This document shows, piece by piece, positions 7,751 through 17,175 of a DNA stretch of 64,000 nucleotides. Positions within the stretch are counted from its first letter, which is position 1. The number at the start of each line of letters is the position of its first letter. Source of the DNA: Clostridiales bacterium (GTDB lineage: Bacteria > Bacillota > Clostridia > Oscillospirales > Oscillospiraceae). The stretch lies in contig SFLH01000002.1 of the NCBI GenBank assembly GCA_004554585.1, positions 124,001 through 188,000 on the forward strand, given 5' to 3'. The translations under genes were made by a program, and so were the position numbers. The notes under the pieces are model-generated. The model saw only the letters and a program-made list of their open reading frames with translations. It made no database searches and had not been told where the DNA came from.

Positions 7751-10700
7751 ACAGGAGGCGGTGGTTAAGAACCGAGGGGGGACCCTTCTGGTCTCCGCTG
7801 CCGCTGGCTCGGGCAAGACCCGGGTGCTGGTGGAGCGGCTCATGGACTACCTCCTGTGCCAGGGAAAAAACATCGACGAATTTCTCATCATCACCTTCAC
7901 CCGGGCCGCCGCAGAGGAACTCCGGGGGCGCATCGCCCAGGAGATCAGCCAAGCCCTGACCCAGCAGCCGGACAACGTCCACCTGCGCCGGCAGACAGTG
8001 AAGCTCTACCAGACCCAGATCTCCACCATCCACGCTTTCTGCACCGTCCTGCTGCGCCAGTGGGGCCATCTGCTGGATGTGCCCACGGACTTTGCCCTGT
8101 GCGAGGAGGAAGAGGCCCAGGTCCTCATGGGGCGCACCTTGGACCAAGTGCTGGAGGCGCGGTATGATGACGTGGACCCGGAGGGGAACTTTGCCAAGCT
8201 CCTGGACATCCTGGCCGCCGGCCGGGACGACAGCCGCCTGATGGACATCACCCTGGACATCTACGCCAAGACCCAGAGCGCCCAGGACCCCCTGGCCTGG
8301 CTGGACCGCCAGCGCCAGGCCCTGGACCTGGGGGAGATCACTGACGTGGGCCAGACCCCCTGGGGCCGCCTGCTGCTGGAGGAGGCTGCCCAGACCGCCG
8401 CCTATTGGGCCGGCCAGATGGACCGGGCCTGCCAGCTTGCCGAGAGGGACGAAGCCTTGGAGAAGGCCTATCTGGACAGCCTGCGGACCACCCAGCAGAA
8501 CCTGGAGGCCTTTGCCCAGGCCGCCGGACAGGGCTGGGACAGGGCGGCTGGGCAGGCCATTGCCTTTCCCAAGCTCAAGGCCGCCCGGGGGGTGGAGGAC
8601 CCTGCCGCCCAGGAGCAGATCAAGGCTATCCGCACCCGGTGCAGGAAGGCTGCCGAGGAACTGATGACCCAATTTGCCAGCCCCAGCGCGCCCCTGTTGG
8701 CGGACATGGCCCTGGTCTACCCGGCCATGGCGGGGCTGCTGGACCTGGTGGAGGACTTCTCCCGGGCCTACGAGGCGGAAAAGCGCCGGCGGGCCCTGCT
8801 GGACTTTTCTGACCTGGAACACCTGGCCGTCCGACTGCTGGTGGACGAGGACGGCCGGCCCACCCCCCTGGCCCGCCAGTGGGGCAGCCAGTACGCCGAG
8901 ATCATGGTGGACGAGTATCAGGACACCAACCAGGTCCAGAACACCATCTTTCAGGCCCTGTCCCAAGAGGGGAAAAACCTCTTCCTGGTGGGGGATGTGA
9001 AGCAGTCCATCTACCGCTTCCGCCTGGCAGATCCCACCATCTTTCTGGAAAAATACCGCACCTTCCTGCCCCACCACCAGGCGGGGGAGGGCCAGGCCCG
9101 GCGGATCACCCTGTCGAAAAACTTCCGCTCCCGGCCGGAGGTCTTGGAGGCCGCCAACGACCTCTTCCGCAGCATCATGTCCCAGCAGCTGGGGGAGATG
9201 GACTACACCGACCAGGAGGCCCTCTACCCCGGGGGTACCTTCCCGCCGGGAGAGGGGTACGAGACCGAATACCACGTGCTGGACTTCACCCAGGACCCCG
9301 CCCTGACCGAGGAGAAGCAGAACCGCAGCTACTTGGAGGCCAAGTTTGTGGCCCGGCGCATCGCCGCCTTGCTGGCCGAGGGCTTCCCGGTCTCCGACGG
9401 GCAGGGGGGCACCCGGCCCCTGCGGCCGGAGGACGTGGCCATCCTTCTGCGCTCCCCCGGCCCGGTGCGCCACTACTACACCCTGGCCTTGGAGGAGCAG
9501 GGGGTGGGGTGGTCCGCCGAGGAGGGGGGCGACCTCTTCCAGACCACGGAGGTCTCCGTGGCCCTGTCCTGGCTGCAGATCATCGACAACCCCCGGCAGG
9601 ACATCCCCCTGCTGGCCGTCCTCCGCTCGCCCCTGGTGGGCTTTTCCGGGGACCGGCTGGCGGAGATCCGCGCCCTGGCCCAGGGGGATTTCTACACCGC
9701 CCTGACCGAGGCTGGGGCCAGGGGCTGGCCCGACTGCGCCGCCTTTCTGGACCAGCTGGCCGCCCTGCGCTTTGGGGCGGGGGAGCAGAGCAGCCACCAG
9801 CTGCTGTGGGACCTCTACCGCCGCACGGATATGCTGGAGGTCTTTGCTGCTATGCCCGGCGGGGAAAAGCGCCGGGAGAATCTGCTGGCCTTTTACCAGC
9901 TGGCCCGCCGCTTTGAGGGTACCGGCCACAAGGGGCTGTTTGGTTTCCTGCTCCACCTGGACCGGGTCCAGGACAGCGGCGGTCTGCGTCAGCCCCCCGG
10001 AACGCCCAAGGAGGAGGCGGGGGTGAAGATCCTGTCCATCCACCGCTCCAAGGGCTTGGAGTACCCGGTGGTCTTTCTGTGCGGCCTGGGGCGGCGGTTC
10101 AACTATGCCGATCTGCAAAAGCCCGTCCTCTTCCACCCCAAGCTGGGCCTGGGCCCCAAGGGGCTGGACCGGGAGACCATGGTGACCTTTCCCACCCTGG
10201 CCCGGACCGGCGTGGCCCTGGCTCTGAAGAAGGAGCTGCTGGCCGAGGAGATGCGCCTGCTGTACGTGGCCATGACCCGGGCCAAGGAAAAGCTCATCCT
10301 CACCCACAGCCTGTCCTACGGGGTTGCGGACCTGAAGAGCCTGGCAGAGAGCGTCAGCGTCCCGGCCGACCCCCGGGTGCTGGCCGGCTGCACCAGCGTG
10401 GGCCAGTGGATTCTGCTCACCGCCCTGGCCCGGCCGGAGGGAGAGGCTCTGCGCCGGGCCATGGACCGGGAGGACCTCCCGCTGCTCCCCGCTTCCTTTG
10501 GGCCTGCCTGGAAGATTGCCTACCACGGTGGCGCCGTCTCCCAGGAGGTGGTCCGCCCGGCGGCCCGGGGGGAAGAGGCCCCGGAAGAGAGCCTTTCGGT
10601 GGAGGAACTGCTGGCCCGTCTGAGCTGGCAGGACCCCCATCGCCCAGCAGCCGCCACCCCTGCCAAGGTCACCGCCACCCAGGTGGCGGAGCAGGACCAG

Positions 10701-11306
10701 GAGGAGCCCGGGATCTTCCTGCTGCGGGAGAAAGAGGCGGGAGAGCCCGCCCCCTTCTACCGGCCCCAGTTTGCCCAGCAGACCCTGGGCCTCACCGCCG
10801 CCCAGCGGGGAACGGCGGCTCATACGGTGATGCAGTGCATCCGCCTGGATCGAACGGAGACCGTGGCGCAGGTCCAGGGCGAACTGGCCCGCCTGGCCGC
10901 CCAGGAATACCTCACCGACCAGCAGGCCCAGTCGGTGGACCCGGCCATGGTGACCGACTTTTTCGCCGGCGACCTGGGCCGGCAGCTGCGCGCCAGCGGC
11001 AGCCTTCACCGGGAGTACCCCTTCTCCGTGCTGGCCGACGCCAGCCGGTTCTTCCCCCAGGCCCTGGAAGGGGAGCAGGTGCTGCTGCAGGGGGTCATCG
11101 ACTGCTGGTTTGAGACCGAGGAGGGGATCACCCTGGTGGATTTCAAGACCGACCGCGTCTCTGCCCAGGCCGCCCGGGAGCGGAGCCAGCGGTATCAGGG
11201 CCAGCTGGCCGCCTACGCCTATGCCTTGGAGCAGGTCACGGGCCGTCCTGTGGTCCGTCGAGTACTGTGGTTCCTGGTACCCCGGGTGGGTGTGACCCTA
11301 TCTTGA
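7728..11306 (+). CDS. addA: ATP-dependent helicase/nuclease subunit A
   Basis: A 1192-residue UvrD/Rep-type superfamily 1 helicase fused to a RecB-like nuclease. Motif I is AAAGSGKTRVL near residue 20; motif II is VDEYQDTNQVQ near 395. The C-terminal nuclease motif LVDFKTD lies near 1137. Together with AddB it forms the AddAB recombination complex. The start at 7728 has GGAAGGAGGAG at the right distance and begins with the family MAVKRTPEQ; the frame is open upstream only inside addB. The length is typical. Confidence 0.95.
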   Translation: MAVKRTPEQEAVVKNRGGTLLVSAAAGSGKTRVLVERLMDYLLCQGKNIDEFLIITFTRAAAEELRGRIAQEISQALTQQPDNVHLRRQTVKLYQTQISTIHAFCTVLLRQWGHLLDVPTDFALCEEEEAQVLMGRTLDQVLEARYDDVDPEGNFAKLLDILAAGRDDSRLMDITLDIYAKTQSAQDPLAWLDRQRQALDLGEITDVGQTPWGRLLLEEAAQTAAYWAGQMDRACQLAERDEALEKAYLDSLRTTQQNLEAFAQAAGQGWDRAAGQAIAFPKLKAARGVEDPAAQEQIKAIRTRCRKAAEELMTQFASPSAPLLADMALVYPAMAGLLDLVEDFSRAYEAEKRRRALLDFSDLEHLAVRLLVDEDGRPTPLARQWGSQYAEIMVDEYQDTNQVQNTIFQALSQEGKNLFLVGDVKQSIYRFRLADPTIFLEKYRTFLPHHQAGEGQARRITLSKNFRSRPEVLEAANDLFRSIMSQQLGEMDYTDQEALYPGGTFPPGEGYETEYHVLDFTQDPALTEEKQNRSYLEAKFVARRIAALLAEGFPVSDGQGGTRPLRPEDVAILLRSPGPVRHYYTLALEEQGVGWSAEEGGDLFQTTEVSVALSWLQIIDNPRQDIPLLAVLRSPLVGFSGDRLAEIRALAQGDFYTALTEAGARGWPDCAAFLDQLAALRFGAGEQSSHQLLWDLYRRTDMLEVFAAMPGGEKRRENLLAFYQLARRFEGTGHKGLFGFLLHLDRVQDSGGLRQPPGTPKEEAGVKILSIHRSKGLEYPVVFLCGLGRRFNYADLQKPVLFHPKLGLGPKGLDRETMVTFPTLARTGVALALKKELLAEEMRLLYVAMTRAKEKLILTHSLSYGVADLKSLAESVSVPADPRVLAGCTSVGQWILLTALARPEGEALRRAMDREDLPLLPASFGPAWKIAYHGGAVSQEVVRPAARGEEAPEESLSVEELLARLSWQDPHRPAAATPAKVTATQVAEQDQEEPGIFLLREKEAGEPAPFYRPQFAQQTLGLTAAQRGTAAHTVMQCIRLDRTETVAQVQGELARLAAQEYLTDQQAQSVDPAMVTDFFAGDLGRQLRASGSLHREYPFSVLADASRFFPQALEGEQVLLQGVIDCWFETEEGITLVDFKTDRVSAQAARERSQRYQGQLAAYAYALEQVTGRPVVRRVLWFLVPRVGVTLS

Positions 11307-11337
11307 GAAAAAAAGCGCATAATTCTGAAAAAAAGAG

Positions 11338-11366
11338 TTGCTTTTTTCCTGAGAAAGTGGTATCAT
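11338..11366 (+). promoter_or_regulatory. Promoter of rpmE
   Basis: TTGCTT (11338-11343), a 17-bp spacer and TATCAT (11361-11366) form a good vegetative promoter just after addA. Confidence 0.75.
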
Positions 11367-11370
11367 ACAT

Positions 11371-11400
11371 TACGCGCTTATTGGGGCGCGCGTATTTTTT
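11371..11400 (+). promoter_or_regulatory. Terminator-like hairpin in the rpmE leader
   Basis: TACGCGC (11371-11377) pairs with GCGCGTA (11388-11394), and six Ts follow directly. It lies between the promoter and the SD, so it would stop transcription before rpmE unless refolded. L31 leader RNAs that bind the protein product are known in several phyla; whether this is one is not shown. Confidence 0.5.
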
Positions 11401-11424
11401 GACAACAGAAAGAGGTGAACACGC

Positions 11425-11628
11425 ATGAAGGAAGGCATCCATCCCAATTATGAGCAGACCACAATCCGTTGTGCTTGTGGCAACGTGATCGAGACAAGAT
11501 CTACTAAGAAGGACATCCGAGTAGAAGTTTGCTCCAAGTGTCACCCCTTCTTCACCGGCAAGCAGAAGATGGTGGATACTGGCGGACGCGTCAGCCGCTT
11601 CAACAAAAAGTTCGGTTTGGAAAACTAA
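11425..11628 (+). CDS. rpmE: 50S ribosomal protein L31, zinc type
   Basis: A 67-residue L31 of the large ribosomal subunit that bridges to the small subunit. The zinc ligands are present as CACG near residue 12 and CSKC near 37, so this is the zinc-requiring form, not the zinc-independent paralogue made under metal starvation. AGAGGTG precedes the ATG by 8 nt. It is a single-gene unit with its own promoter and terminator and a terminator-like leader hairpin. Confidence 0.96.
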   Translation: MKEGIHPNYEQTTIRCACGNVIETRSTKKDIRVEVCSKCHPFFTGKQKMVDTGGRVSRFNKKFGLEN

Positions 11629-11644
11629 AAGATCCTGTCTTTGG

Positions 11645-11671
11645 ACCCGTGCCCTCCCGGCACGGGTTTTT
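11645..11671 (+). terminator. Rho-independent terminator of rpmE
   Basis: A 9-bp stem (11645-11653 with 11659-11667) with a 5-nt loop is followed by Ts. Confidence 0.85.
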
Positions 11672-11769
11672 CCGTTGCATTTGTCGAAAAAAACCGGGGC
11701 TCCAGGCTCGCTCCGGCGCATACACTGGAGCGAACGATTTTTCCATTCCCGCCGATAGGAGGCAGCATC

Positions 11770-12267
11770 ATGTTTCAGACCATCGATCCCAAACAGCTCA
11801 CGGAAAACGTCTTTTCTCTCCTGGCTGACCGTTGGACCCTCATCACCGCCGGCACCCCCGGCCGCTGCAACACCATGACCGCCAGCTGGGGCGGCCTGGG
11901 GGTGCTGTGGAACAAGCCCGTGGCCACCATTTACGTGCGGCCCCAGCGGTATACCTTTGAGTTTTTGGAGAAGTACGACACCTTCACCCTCTCCTTCTTC
12001 TCCCCCCAGTGGAAGAAGCAGCTGGCCCACTGCGGGGCGGTCAGCGGCCGGGATGAGGACAAGTTTGCCGCCTGCGGCTTCCACGTGGCGGCGGCGGACC
12101 AGGCCCCTTACATTCAGGAGGCCGACCTGGTATTGGTGTGCAAAAAGCGCTATTGGAACGATCTGGACCCGGCTCACATGGACCCGGAGGCTTTGAGCCA
12201 CTACCAGGCCAAGGATTACCACCGCATGTACGTGGGCGAAATCACCCAAGTGCTGGTGCGTGCCTGA
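11770..12267 (+). CDS. Flavin reductase family protein
   Basis: A 165-residue single-domain protein of the flavin-reductase-like FMN-binding split-barrel family. Recognisable parts are an early TAGTPGRCNTMTASWGGLG phosphate/flavin loop (about residues 27-45), PVATIYVRPQRYT, and a late HRMYVGEITQVL strand. Family members reduce FMN/FAD with NAD(P)H or bind FMN as redox proteins; the partner and substrate are unknown. The ATG at 11770 follows AGGAGG by 7 nt. The hflX frame opens across its last codons, and the hflX ATG lies 22 bp after its stop. Confidence 0.8.
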   Translation: MFQTIDPKQLTENVFSLLADRWTLITAGTPGRCNTMTASWGGLGVLWNKPVATIYVRPQRYTFEFLEKYDTFTLSFFSPQWKKQLAHCGAVSGRDEDKFAACGFHVAAADQAPYIQEADLVLVCKKRYWNDLDPAHMDPEALSHYQAKDYHRMYVGEITQVLVRA

Positions 12268-12289
12268 GAACACCACAAAGGAGATCCCT

Positions 12290-13597
12290 ATGACCGACCA
12301 TATCACCGAAGAGAAACGCAACCGGGCCGTGCTGGTGGGCCTGCGGGCCAACAGCCTGCCCCGGGAGGACAACGCCAGCGAGACCAGCCTGGAAGAGCTG
12401 GAGGCCCTGTTGGAGACCGCAGGAGGGGAGTGCGTGGGCAGTGTCCTGCAAAGCCGGGAGGCCCCCGAGGCCCGCACCTTCATCGGCGAGGGCAAGGTGG
12501 CCGAGGTGGCCGAGCTGGTGCGCAGCCAGGAGGCCGACCTGGTGGTCTTCGACAACGAGCTCTCCCCCTCCCAGCAGCGGGTCCTCACCGAAGAGGTGGG
12601 GGCCCAGGTCATCGACCGGGCGGGGCTGATCCTGGATATCTTTGCCCAGCGGGCCCGAACCAAGGAGGGCCGGCTGCAGGTGGAGCTGGCCCAGTACAAA
12701 TACCTGCTGCCCCGCCTGACGGGCATGTGGGGCCATCTGGTGCGCCAGACGGCCTCCGGCGGCAAGTCCCCCATCGGCACCCGCGGCCCCGGCGAGACCC
12801 AGCTGGAGACCGACCGGCGCCACATCCGCCGGAAGATCGCCAAACTCACCGAGGACTTAGAGGAGGTCCGCCGCATCCGAGCGGTCCAGCGGGACCGGCG
12901 GGAGAAGAACGAGGTCCCCGTGGTGGCCATCGTGGGATACACCAACGCCGGCAAGTCCACCCTGCTCAATGCCCTGACCGACGCGGGCATCCCCGCCCGC
13001 AACCGGCTCTTTGACACCCTGGACACCACCACCCGGACCTTGGAGATTTCCGACACCTGCACGGTGCTCATCTCCGACACGGTGGGCTTCATCCGCAAGC
13101 TCCCCCACCACCTGGTGGAGGCCTTCAAGGCCACCCTGGAGGAGCTGGCCTACGCCGACCTCATCCTCCACGTCATCGATGCCTCCAACCCCGAGTGGCG
13201 GGACCAGGCGGCGGTGGTGGAGAGCCTCATCGGCCAGCTGGGGGCCCAGGCCACCCCCCGCATCGACGTGTTCAACAAGTCTGACATCTATGTGGGGGAG
13301 ATCCGCCCCCACGGGGAGGACATCGTCTCCATCTCTGCTAAGACCGGGGAGGGCCTGGACCAGCTGCTGGCCATGATCGGCAAGCGTCTGGACACGGGCT
13401 TTCACCGGGTGACCCTCTCCCTGCCCTACGACAAGGGGGGGCTGGTGGACATGCTCTACCGGGAGGCCAAGGTGGAGTCGGTGGAGTACGGCGAGACCAT
13501 CCAGGTGGTGGCCGTGTGCAACGAGAAGACCGCCGGCCAGATCCGGGCGTATATCGTCGACGGCTGGCAGCCGCCGAAAGAATTCTGGGAGGATTGA
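12290..13597 (+). CDS. hflX: Ribosome-associated GTPase HflX
   Basis: A 435-residue GTPase that rescues or splits stalled ribosomes under stress. The N-terminal HflX domain (about 1-195) includes the Gly-rich segment GKSPIGTRGPGETQLETD. The G domain follows with G1 GYTNAGKST, G2 region DTLDTTTR, G3 DTVGFIRKLPHHLVEAF and G4 FNKSD. ATG 12290 is chosen over the in-frame GTG at 12260 because AAAGGAG lies 8 nt ahead of it and the GTG overlaps the previous gene without an SD. The next gene starts 5 bp later. Confidence 0.94.
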   Translation: MTDHITEEKRNRAVLVGLRANSLPREDNASETSLEELEALLETAGGECVGSVLQSREAPEARTFIGEGKVAEVAELVRSQEADLVVFDNELSPSQQRVLTEEVGAQVIDRAGLILDIFAQRARTKEGRLQVELAQYKYLLPRLTGMWGHLVRQTASGGKSPIGTRGPGETQLETDRRHIRRKIAKLTEDLEEVRRIRAVQRDRREKNEVPVVAIVGYTNAGKSTLLNALTDAGIPARNRLFDTLDTTTRTLEISDTCTVLISDTVGFIRKLPHHLVEAFKATLEELAYADLILHVIDASNPEWRDQAAVVESLIGQLGAQATPRIDVFNKSDIYVGEIRPHGEDIVSISAKTGEGLDQLLAMIGKRLDTGFHRVTLSLPYDKGGLVDMLYREAKVESVEYGETIQVVAVCNEKTAGQIRAYIVDGWQPPKEFWED

Positions 13598-13601
13598 GAC
13601 C

Positions 13602-14237
13602 ATGGCGGAATACTATGTGCCCGCCCGGGACAGCGAGACCGAGTTCACGGAAAAGCGCTCCCGGTTCATCGGCCACCTCTGGCGGGTGGAGACCGAGGAG
13701 GAGGCCCGGGAGAAAATCGCCCAGATGAAGGCCAAGTATTACGATGCCCGCCACAACTGCTGGTGCTACCTGCTGCGGGAGGGGGGCGTGACCCGCTATT
13801 CCGACGATGGGGAGCCCCAGGGCACCGCCGGCCAGCCCATGCTAGAGGTCTTCCGCCGGGAAGGGGTGGAGAACGTGTGCTGTGTGGTCACCCGCTACTT
13901 TGGCGGTGTCCTGCTGGGCACCGGCGGCCTGCTGCGGGCCTATACCCGCTCGGCCAAGGACGCCCTCCAAGAGGCGGGCATCGCCGTGGTGCGCCAGTGG
14001 GCCCAGACTGTGGTGGAGTGCCCCTACCCCCTCTTGGAGCGGATGAAGCAGGAGATCTCTGCCGCCCAGGGCATCCTGGGGGAGATCGAGTACGGCGCCC
14101 AGGTGCGCATCCCCGCCCTGCTGCCCGTGGAGCACTGGCCGGCCTATCAGGCCCGGATCACCGAAGTCACAGCCGGGAAGCTCCAGGCGGAAAAGCTGGG
14201 GGAGACCTTCCAGGCGGCCCCTGTGGCGGGAGAATGA
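13602..14237 (+). CDS. YigZ/IMPACT family protein
   Basis: A 211-residue protein with the UPF0029/IMPACT N-terminal domain: KRSRFIGHLWRVE, then DARHNCWCYLLR and SDDGEPQGTAGQPML, then VVTRYFGGVLLGTGGLLRAY. The C-terminal 60 residues match the small DUF1949 domain. The molecular role is unclear; the human and yeast relatives act on Gcn2 translation control, and bacterial members are largely uncharacterised. Its SD (GGGAGG) lies within the end of hflX, so the two are probably cotranscribed. Confidence 0.88.
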   Translation: MAEYYVPARDSETEFTEKRSRFIGHLWRVETEEEAREKIAQMKAKYYDARHNCWCYLLREGGVTRYSDDGEPQGTAGQPMLEVFRREGVENVCCVVTRYFGGVLLGTGGLLRAYTRSAKDALQEAGIAVVRQWAQTVVECPYPLLERMKQEISAAQGILGEIEYGAQVRIPALLPVEHWPAYQARITEVTAGKLQAEKLGETFQAAPVAGE

Positions 14238-14324
14238 GGGGCCCTTTCCACGAAAATTCCTCTGGGGACCCGGGAAATTCACAAAAAGTTTTTCAATAAA
14301 GCAGGAAAATGAAATTTTTTTTCG

Positions 14325-14330
14325 TATAAT
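14325..14330 (+). promoter_or_regulatory. Possible -10 box for the dgt-dnaG-rpoD operon
   Basis: A perfect TATAAT lies in an AT-rich stretch upstream of dgt, but no convincing -35 is found 16-18 bp upstream. It may rely on upstream A/T tracts or on an activator. Confidence 0.35.
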
Positions 14331-14388
14331 AAAAAGAGATCTTTTTACGATCCCATCGATTTTACGGAAAGAAGGGGAGGGAGAGCCC

Positions 14389-15393
14389 ATGTCCCTGCGA
14401 GAGCTCACCGAACAGCTGGAACGCCAGCATCTGTCCCCCTACGCATCCCTGGCGGCGGAATCTCGGGGCCGGCAGCGGCCCATAGAGCCCTGCCAGATTC
14501 GTACCTGCTATCAGCGGGATGTGGACCGCATCGTCCACTCCAAGGCCTTCCGCCGGCTGATGCACAAGACCCAGGTCTTCCTCCAGCCCGAGGGGGACCA
14601 CTACCGCACCCGGATGACCCACACATTAGAAGTGGCCCGGATCTCCCGGACCATTGCCCGGGGCCTGCGACTCAACGAGGATCTGACCGAGGCCATCGCT
14701 CTGGGCCACGATCTGGGCCACACCCCCTTCGGCCACGCCGGGGAGCGGGTGCTCAATGAGATCCTCCCCGGGGGCTTTCGCCACAACGAGCAGTCCCTGC
14801 GGGTGGTGGACCGGCTGGAAAAGGGCGGGGATGGGCTGAACCTCTGCTATGAGGTCCGCCGGGGCATTCTCTGCCACACGGGACCGGACAAGGCCGAGAC
14901 CTTAGAGGGCCAGATCGTCCGGATCGCCGACAAAATCGCTTACATCAACCACGACATCGACGACGCCATGCGGGGGGGCATCATCTACCCCCTGGATCTT
15001 CCCCTGGATGTCTCCCAGGTGCTGGGCTTTGACCACGGGGATCGGATCAACACCCTCACCGGGGACGTGATCCAGGCCAGCCAGGGCAAAAATGAGATTG
15101 TCCAGTCCCCTGCCTGTGGACAGGCCATGGCCAAGCTGCGGGAGTTCATGTTTGAGGCCGTCTACCGCAACCCCCGGGCCAAGGGGGAGGAGTCCAAGGC
15201 CCAGGAGATGATCGCCCGCTTGTTTGAGTACTATCAGAAAAATCCCGACCAGCTCCCCCCGGACTACCAGGACATCCGCCTGCGGGAAGGGGTGGACCGG
15301 GCGGTGTGCGACTACATCGCTGGGATGACGGACCACTACGCCGTGGAGAAATACTGCGACGCCTTCATCCCCCTGGCCTGGTCGGTGAAGTGA
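14389..15393 (+). CDS. dgt: dGTP triphosphohydrolase-like HD protein
   Basis: A 334-residue metal-dependent HD phosphohydrolase that cleaves dNTPs to nucleoside and triphosphate. The HD motif is intact: HTLEVARISRTIA (first His), then LGHDLGHTPFGHAGE with the His-Asp pair, and a later conserved Asp in YINHDIDD. The short version (334 aa compared with 505 in E. coli) is the usual Firmicutes form. GGGAGGGAG precedes the ATG. It heads a dgt-dnaG-rpoD operon, a common clostridial variant of the macromolecular synthesis operon. Confidence 0.9.
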   Translation: MSLRELTEQLERQHLSPYASLAAESRGRQRPIEPCQIRTCYQRDVDRIVHSKAFRRLMHKTQVFLQPEGDHYRTRMTHTLEVARISRTIARGLRLNEDLTEAIALGHDLGHTPFGHAGERVLNEILPGGFRHNEQSLRVVDRLEKGGDGLNLCYEVRRGILCHTGPDKAETLEGQIVRIADKIAYINHDIDDAMRGGIIYPLDLPLDVSQVLGFDHGDRINTLTGDVIQASQGKNEIVQSPACGQAMAKLREFMFEAVYRNPRAKGEESKAQEMIARLFEYYQKNPDQLPPDYQDIRLREGVDRAVCDYIAGMTDHYAVEKYCDAFIPLAWSVK

Positions 15394-15417
15394 GCCCACG
15401 GAAAGGAGGCGGTCTCT

Positions 15418-17163
15418 ATGGCCATCCCATCCTCGTTCATTGACGACCTGGTGGCCCGCAGTGACATTGTGGATGTGGTCTCCGACTACGTTAAGCTCAC
15501 CCCCAAAGGGGGAAGCTACTGGGGCCTGTGCCCCTTCCACGGGGAGAAGACCCCCTCCTTTCACGTCCGGGCTGACCAGCAGAACTACCACTGCTTTGGC
15601 TGCGGCAAGGGCGGTGGGGTGATCTCCTTCGTCATGGAGGTGGAGAACCTGCCCTACCTGGACGCCCTGCGCCTGCTGGCCAAGCGGGCGGGGGTGGAGT
15701 TTCCCGAGCAGAACATGGACCAGCGCAGCCGCCGGAAGCGGGCGCGTCTGCTGGAGCTGAACAAAGAGGCGGCCCGATTCTTCCACAGTCAGCTCCATGG
15801 CCCCGCCGGACGGCAGGGTTTGGAGTATCTTCAGCGGCGGGGGTTGTCCCGGGGGATCATGACCCGTTTCGGCTTGGGCTTTGCCCCGGACAACTGGGAC
15901 AGCCTCATCCGAGCCATGGCCCAGAAGGGATATGAAAAGGGTGACCTGCTGGAGGCCGGCCTGGCCGTGAGCAGCCAGAAAGGGCGGATCTACGACCGCT
16001 TCCGGGGCCGGGTGATGTTCCCCATCATCGATCTGCGGGGAGATGTGATCGGCTTCGGCGGCCGGGTGATGGGGGACGGGGCCCCGAAATACCTCAACTC
16101 CCCGGACAGCCCGGTGTTCAATAAGAGCCGAAACCTCTTCGCCCTGAACCTGGCCAAGAACACCAAGCTGGGCCGGATCGTCCTTACCGAGGGTTATATG
16201 GACACCATTTCCCTCTACCAGGCGGGCTTTGACTGCGCAGTGGCCAGCTTGGGCACTTCCCTGACGGCGTACCACGCCAAACTGCTCTCCCGGTTTACCA
16301 AAGAGGTGGTCATCTGTTACGATGCCGACAGCGCCGGCATCCAGGCGGCCAACCGGGCCATTCCCTTGCTGGAAAAGACGGGGTTGAAGGTGCGGGTGGT
16401 CCGGGTCCACGGGGCCAAGGACCCTGACGAGTTTTTGAAAAAATTCGGGCCGGACGCCTTTGCCAAGCTGCTGGACCAGTCGGAGAACTACGTCAACTAC
16501 AACCTGCGCCAGCTCCAGGAGAAGTATGATTTGACCGATCCCATCCAGCGGGCGGAGTTTGCCCGGGCGGGGGCGGAGGTGATCTCCCAGTTGGAAAGCC
16601 CTGTGGAGCGGGAAGTCCACGCCGGCCAGCTGGCCCAGACCACCGGCGTGGGCAAGGACGCCCTGCTGCAGGAAATCCAGCGCTTCCGCAAGCAGCGGTT
16701 TTACCAGGCCAAGCGGAAGCAGGAGCGGCGGGATTTGACCCCCGTCAACCAGATCCAACCCAAAAGCCGCCAGATGCGCTACGACAATCCCCGCTCTGCC
16801 CGGGCGGAGGAGGGCATCCTGCGACTGCTAATGCTGGACAGCAGCCTGGCCCAGCAGATTTCTGACCTGACCCCGGCGGACTTTACTGCCCCGGTGCTGG
16901 GAAAGATTTACGGGGTCCTGCGGGACCGGATGGACCAGGGCCGCTCCTTACAGCTGGGGGCTTTGGAAGGAGAACTGTCTGGGGAGGAAATCTCCCTGCT
17001 CACCGAGATCATGGGCCGGCCGGCTTCGCTGGAGAATGGAGCGGCCGCCATGGCCGACTACCGGTCGGTGATGGAGACCGAGCGGATGAAACAGCAAACC
17101 ACCACGGACGAAGCGGTGCTTTTGGCCGCGCGTGACAACTATCGGAAAAAGAAAGGCATATAG
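15418..17163 (+). CDS. dnaG: DNA primase
   Basis: A 581-residue primase that makes RNA primers at the fork. The N-terminal CHC2 zinc finger is CPFHGEKTPSFHV...HCFGCGKGG (about 39-66). The Toprim domain has LTEGYMDTISLYQAGF (about 258) and the metal-binding YDADSAGIQAA (about 301). The C-terminal 130 residues form the DnaB-helicase-binding region. The SD GAAAGGAGG is excellent. The rpoD SD overlaps the dnaG stop. Confidence 0.96.
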   Translation: MAIPSSFIDDLVARSDIVDVVSDYVKLTPKGGSYWGLCPFHGEKTPSFHVRADQQNYHCFGCGKGGGVISFVMEVENLPYLDALRLLAKRAGVEFPEQNMDQRSRRKRARLLELNKEAARFFHSQLHGPAGRQGLEYLQRRGLSRGIMTRFGLGFAPDNWDSLIRAMAQKGYEKGDLLEAGLAVSSQKGRIYDRFRGRVMFPIIDLRGDVIGFGGRVMGDGAPKYLNSPDSPVFNKSRNLFALNLAKNTKLGRIVLTEGYMDTISLYQAGFDCAVASLGTSLTAYHAKLLSRFTKEVVICYDADSAGIQAANRAIPLLEKTGLKVRVVRVHGAKDPDEFLKKFGPDAFAKLLDQSENYVNYNLRQLQEKYDLTDPIQRAEFARAGAEVISQLESPVEREVHAGQLAQTTGVGKDALLQEIQRFRKQRFYQAKRKQERRDLTPVNQIQPKSRQMRYDNPRSARAEEGILRLLMLDSSLAQQISDLTPADFTAPVLGKIYGVLRDRMDQGRSLQLGALEGELSGEEISLLTEIMGRPASLENGAAAMADYRSVMETERMKQQTTTDEAVLLAARDNYRKKKGI

Positions 17164-17175
17164 GAGATGGATACC

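Noticed and set aside
7470..11009. A 1179-codon open frame on the minus strand
   Set aside because: It is antisense to addA and the end of addB with the same low-complexity composition; addA has full helicase and nuclease motifs.
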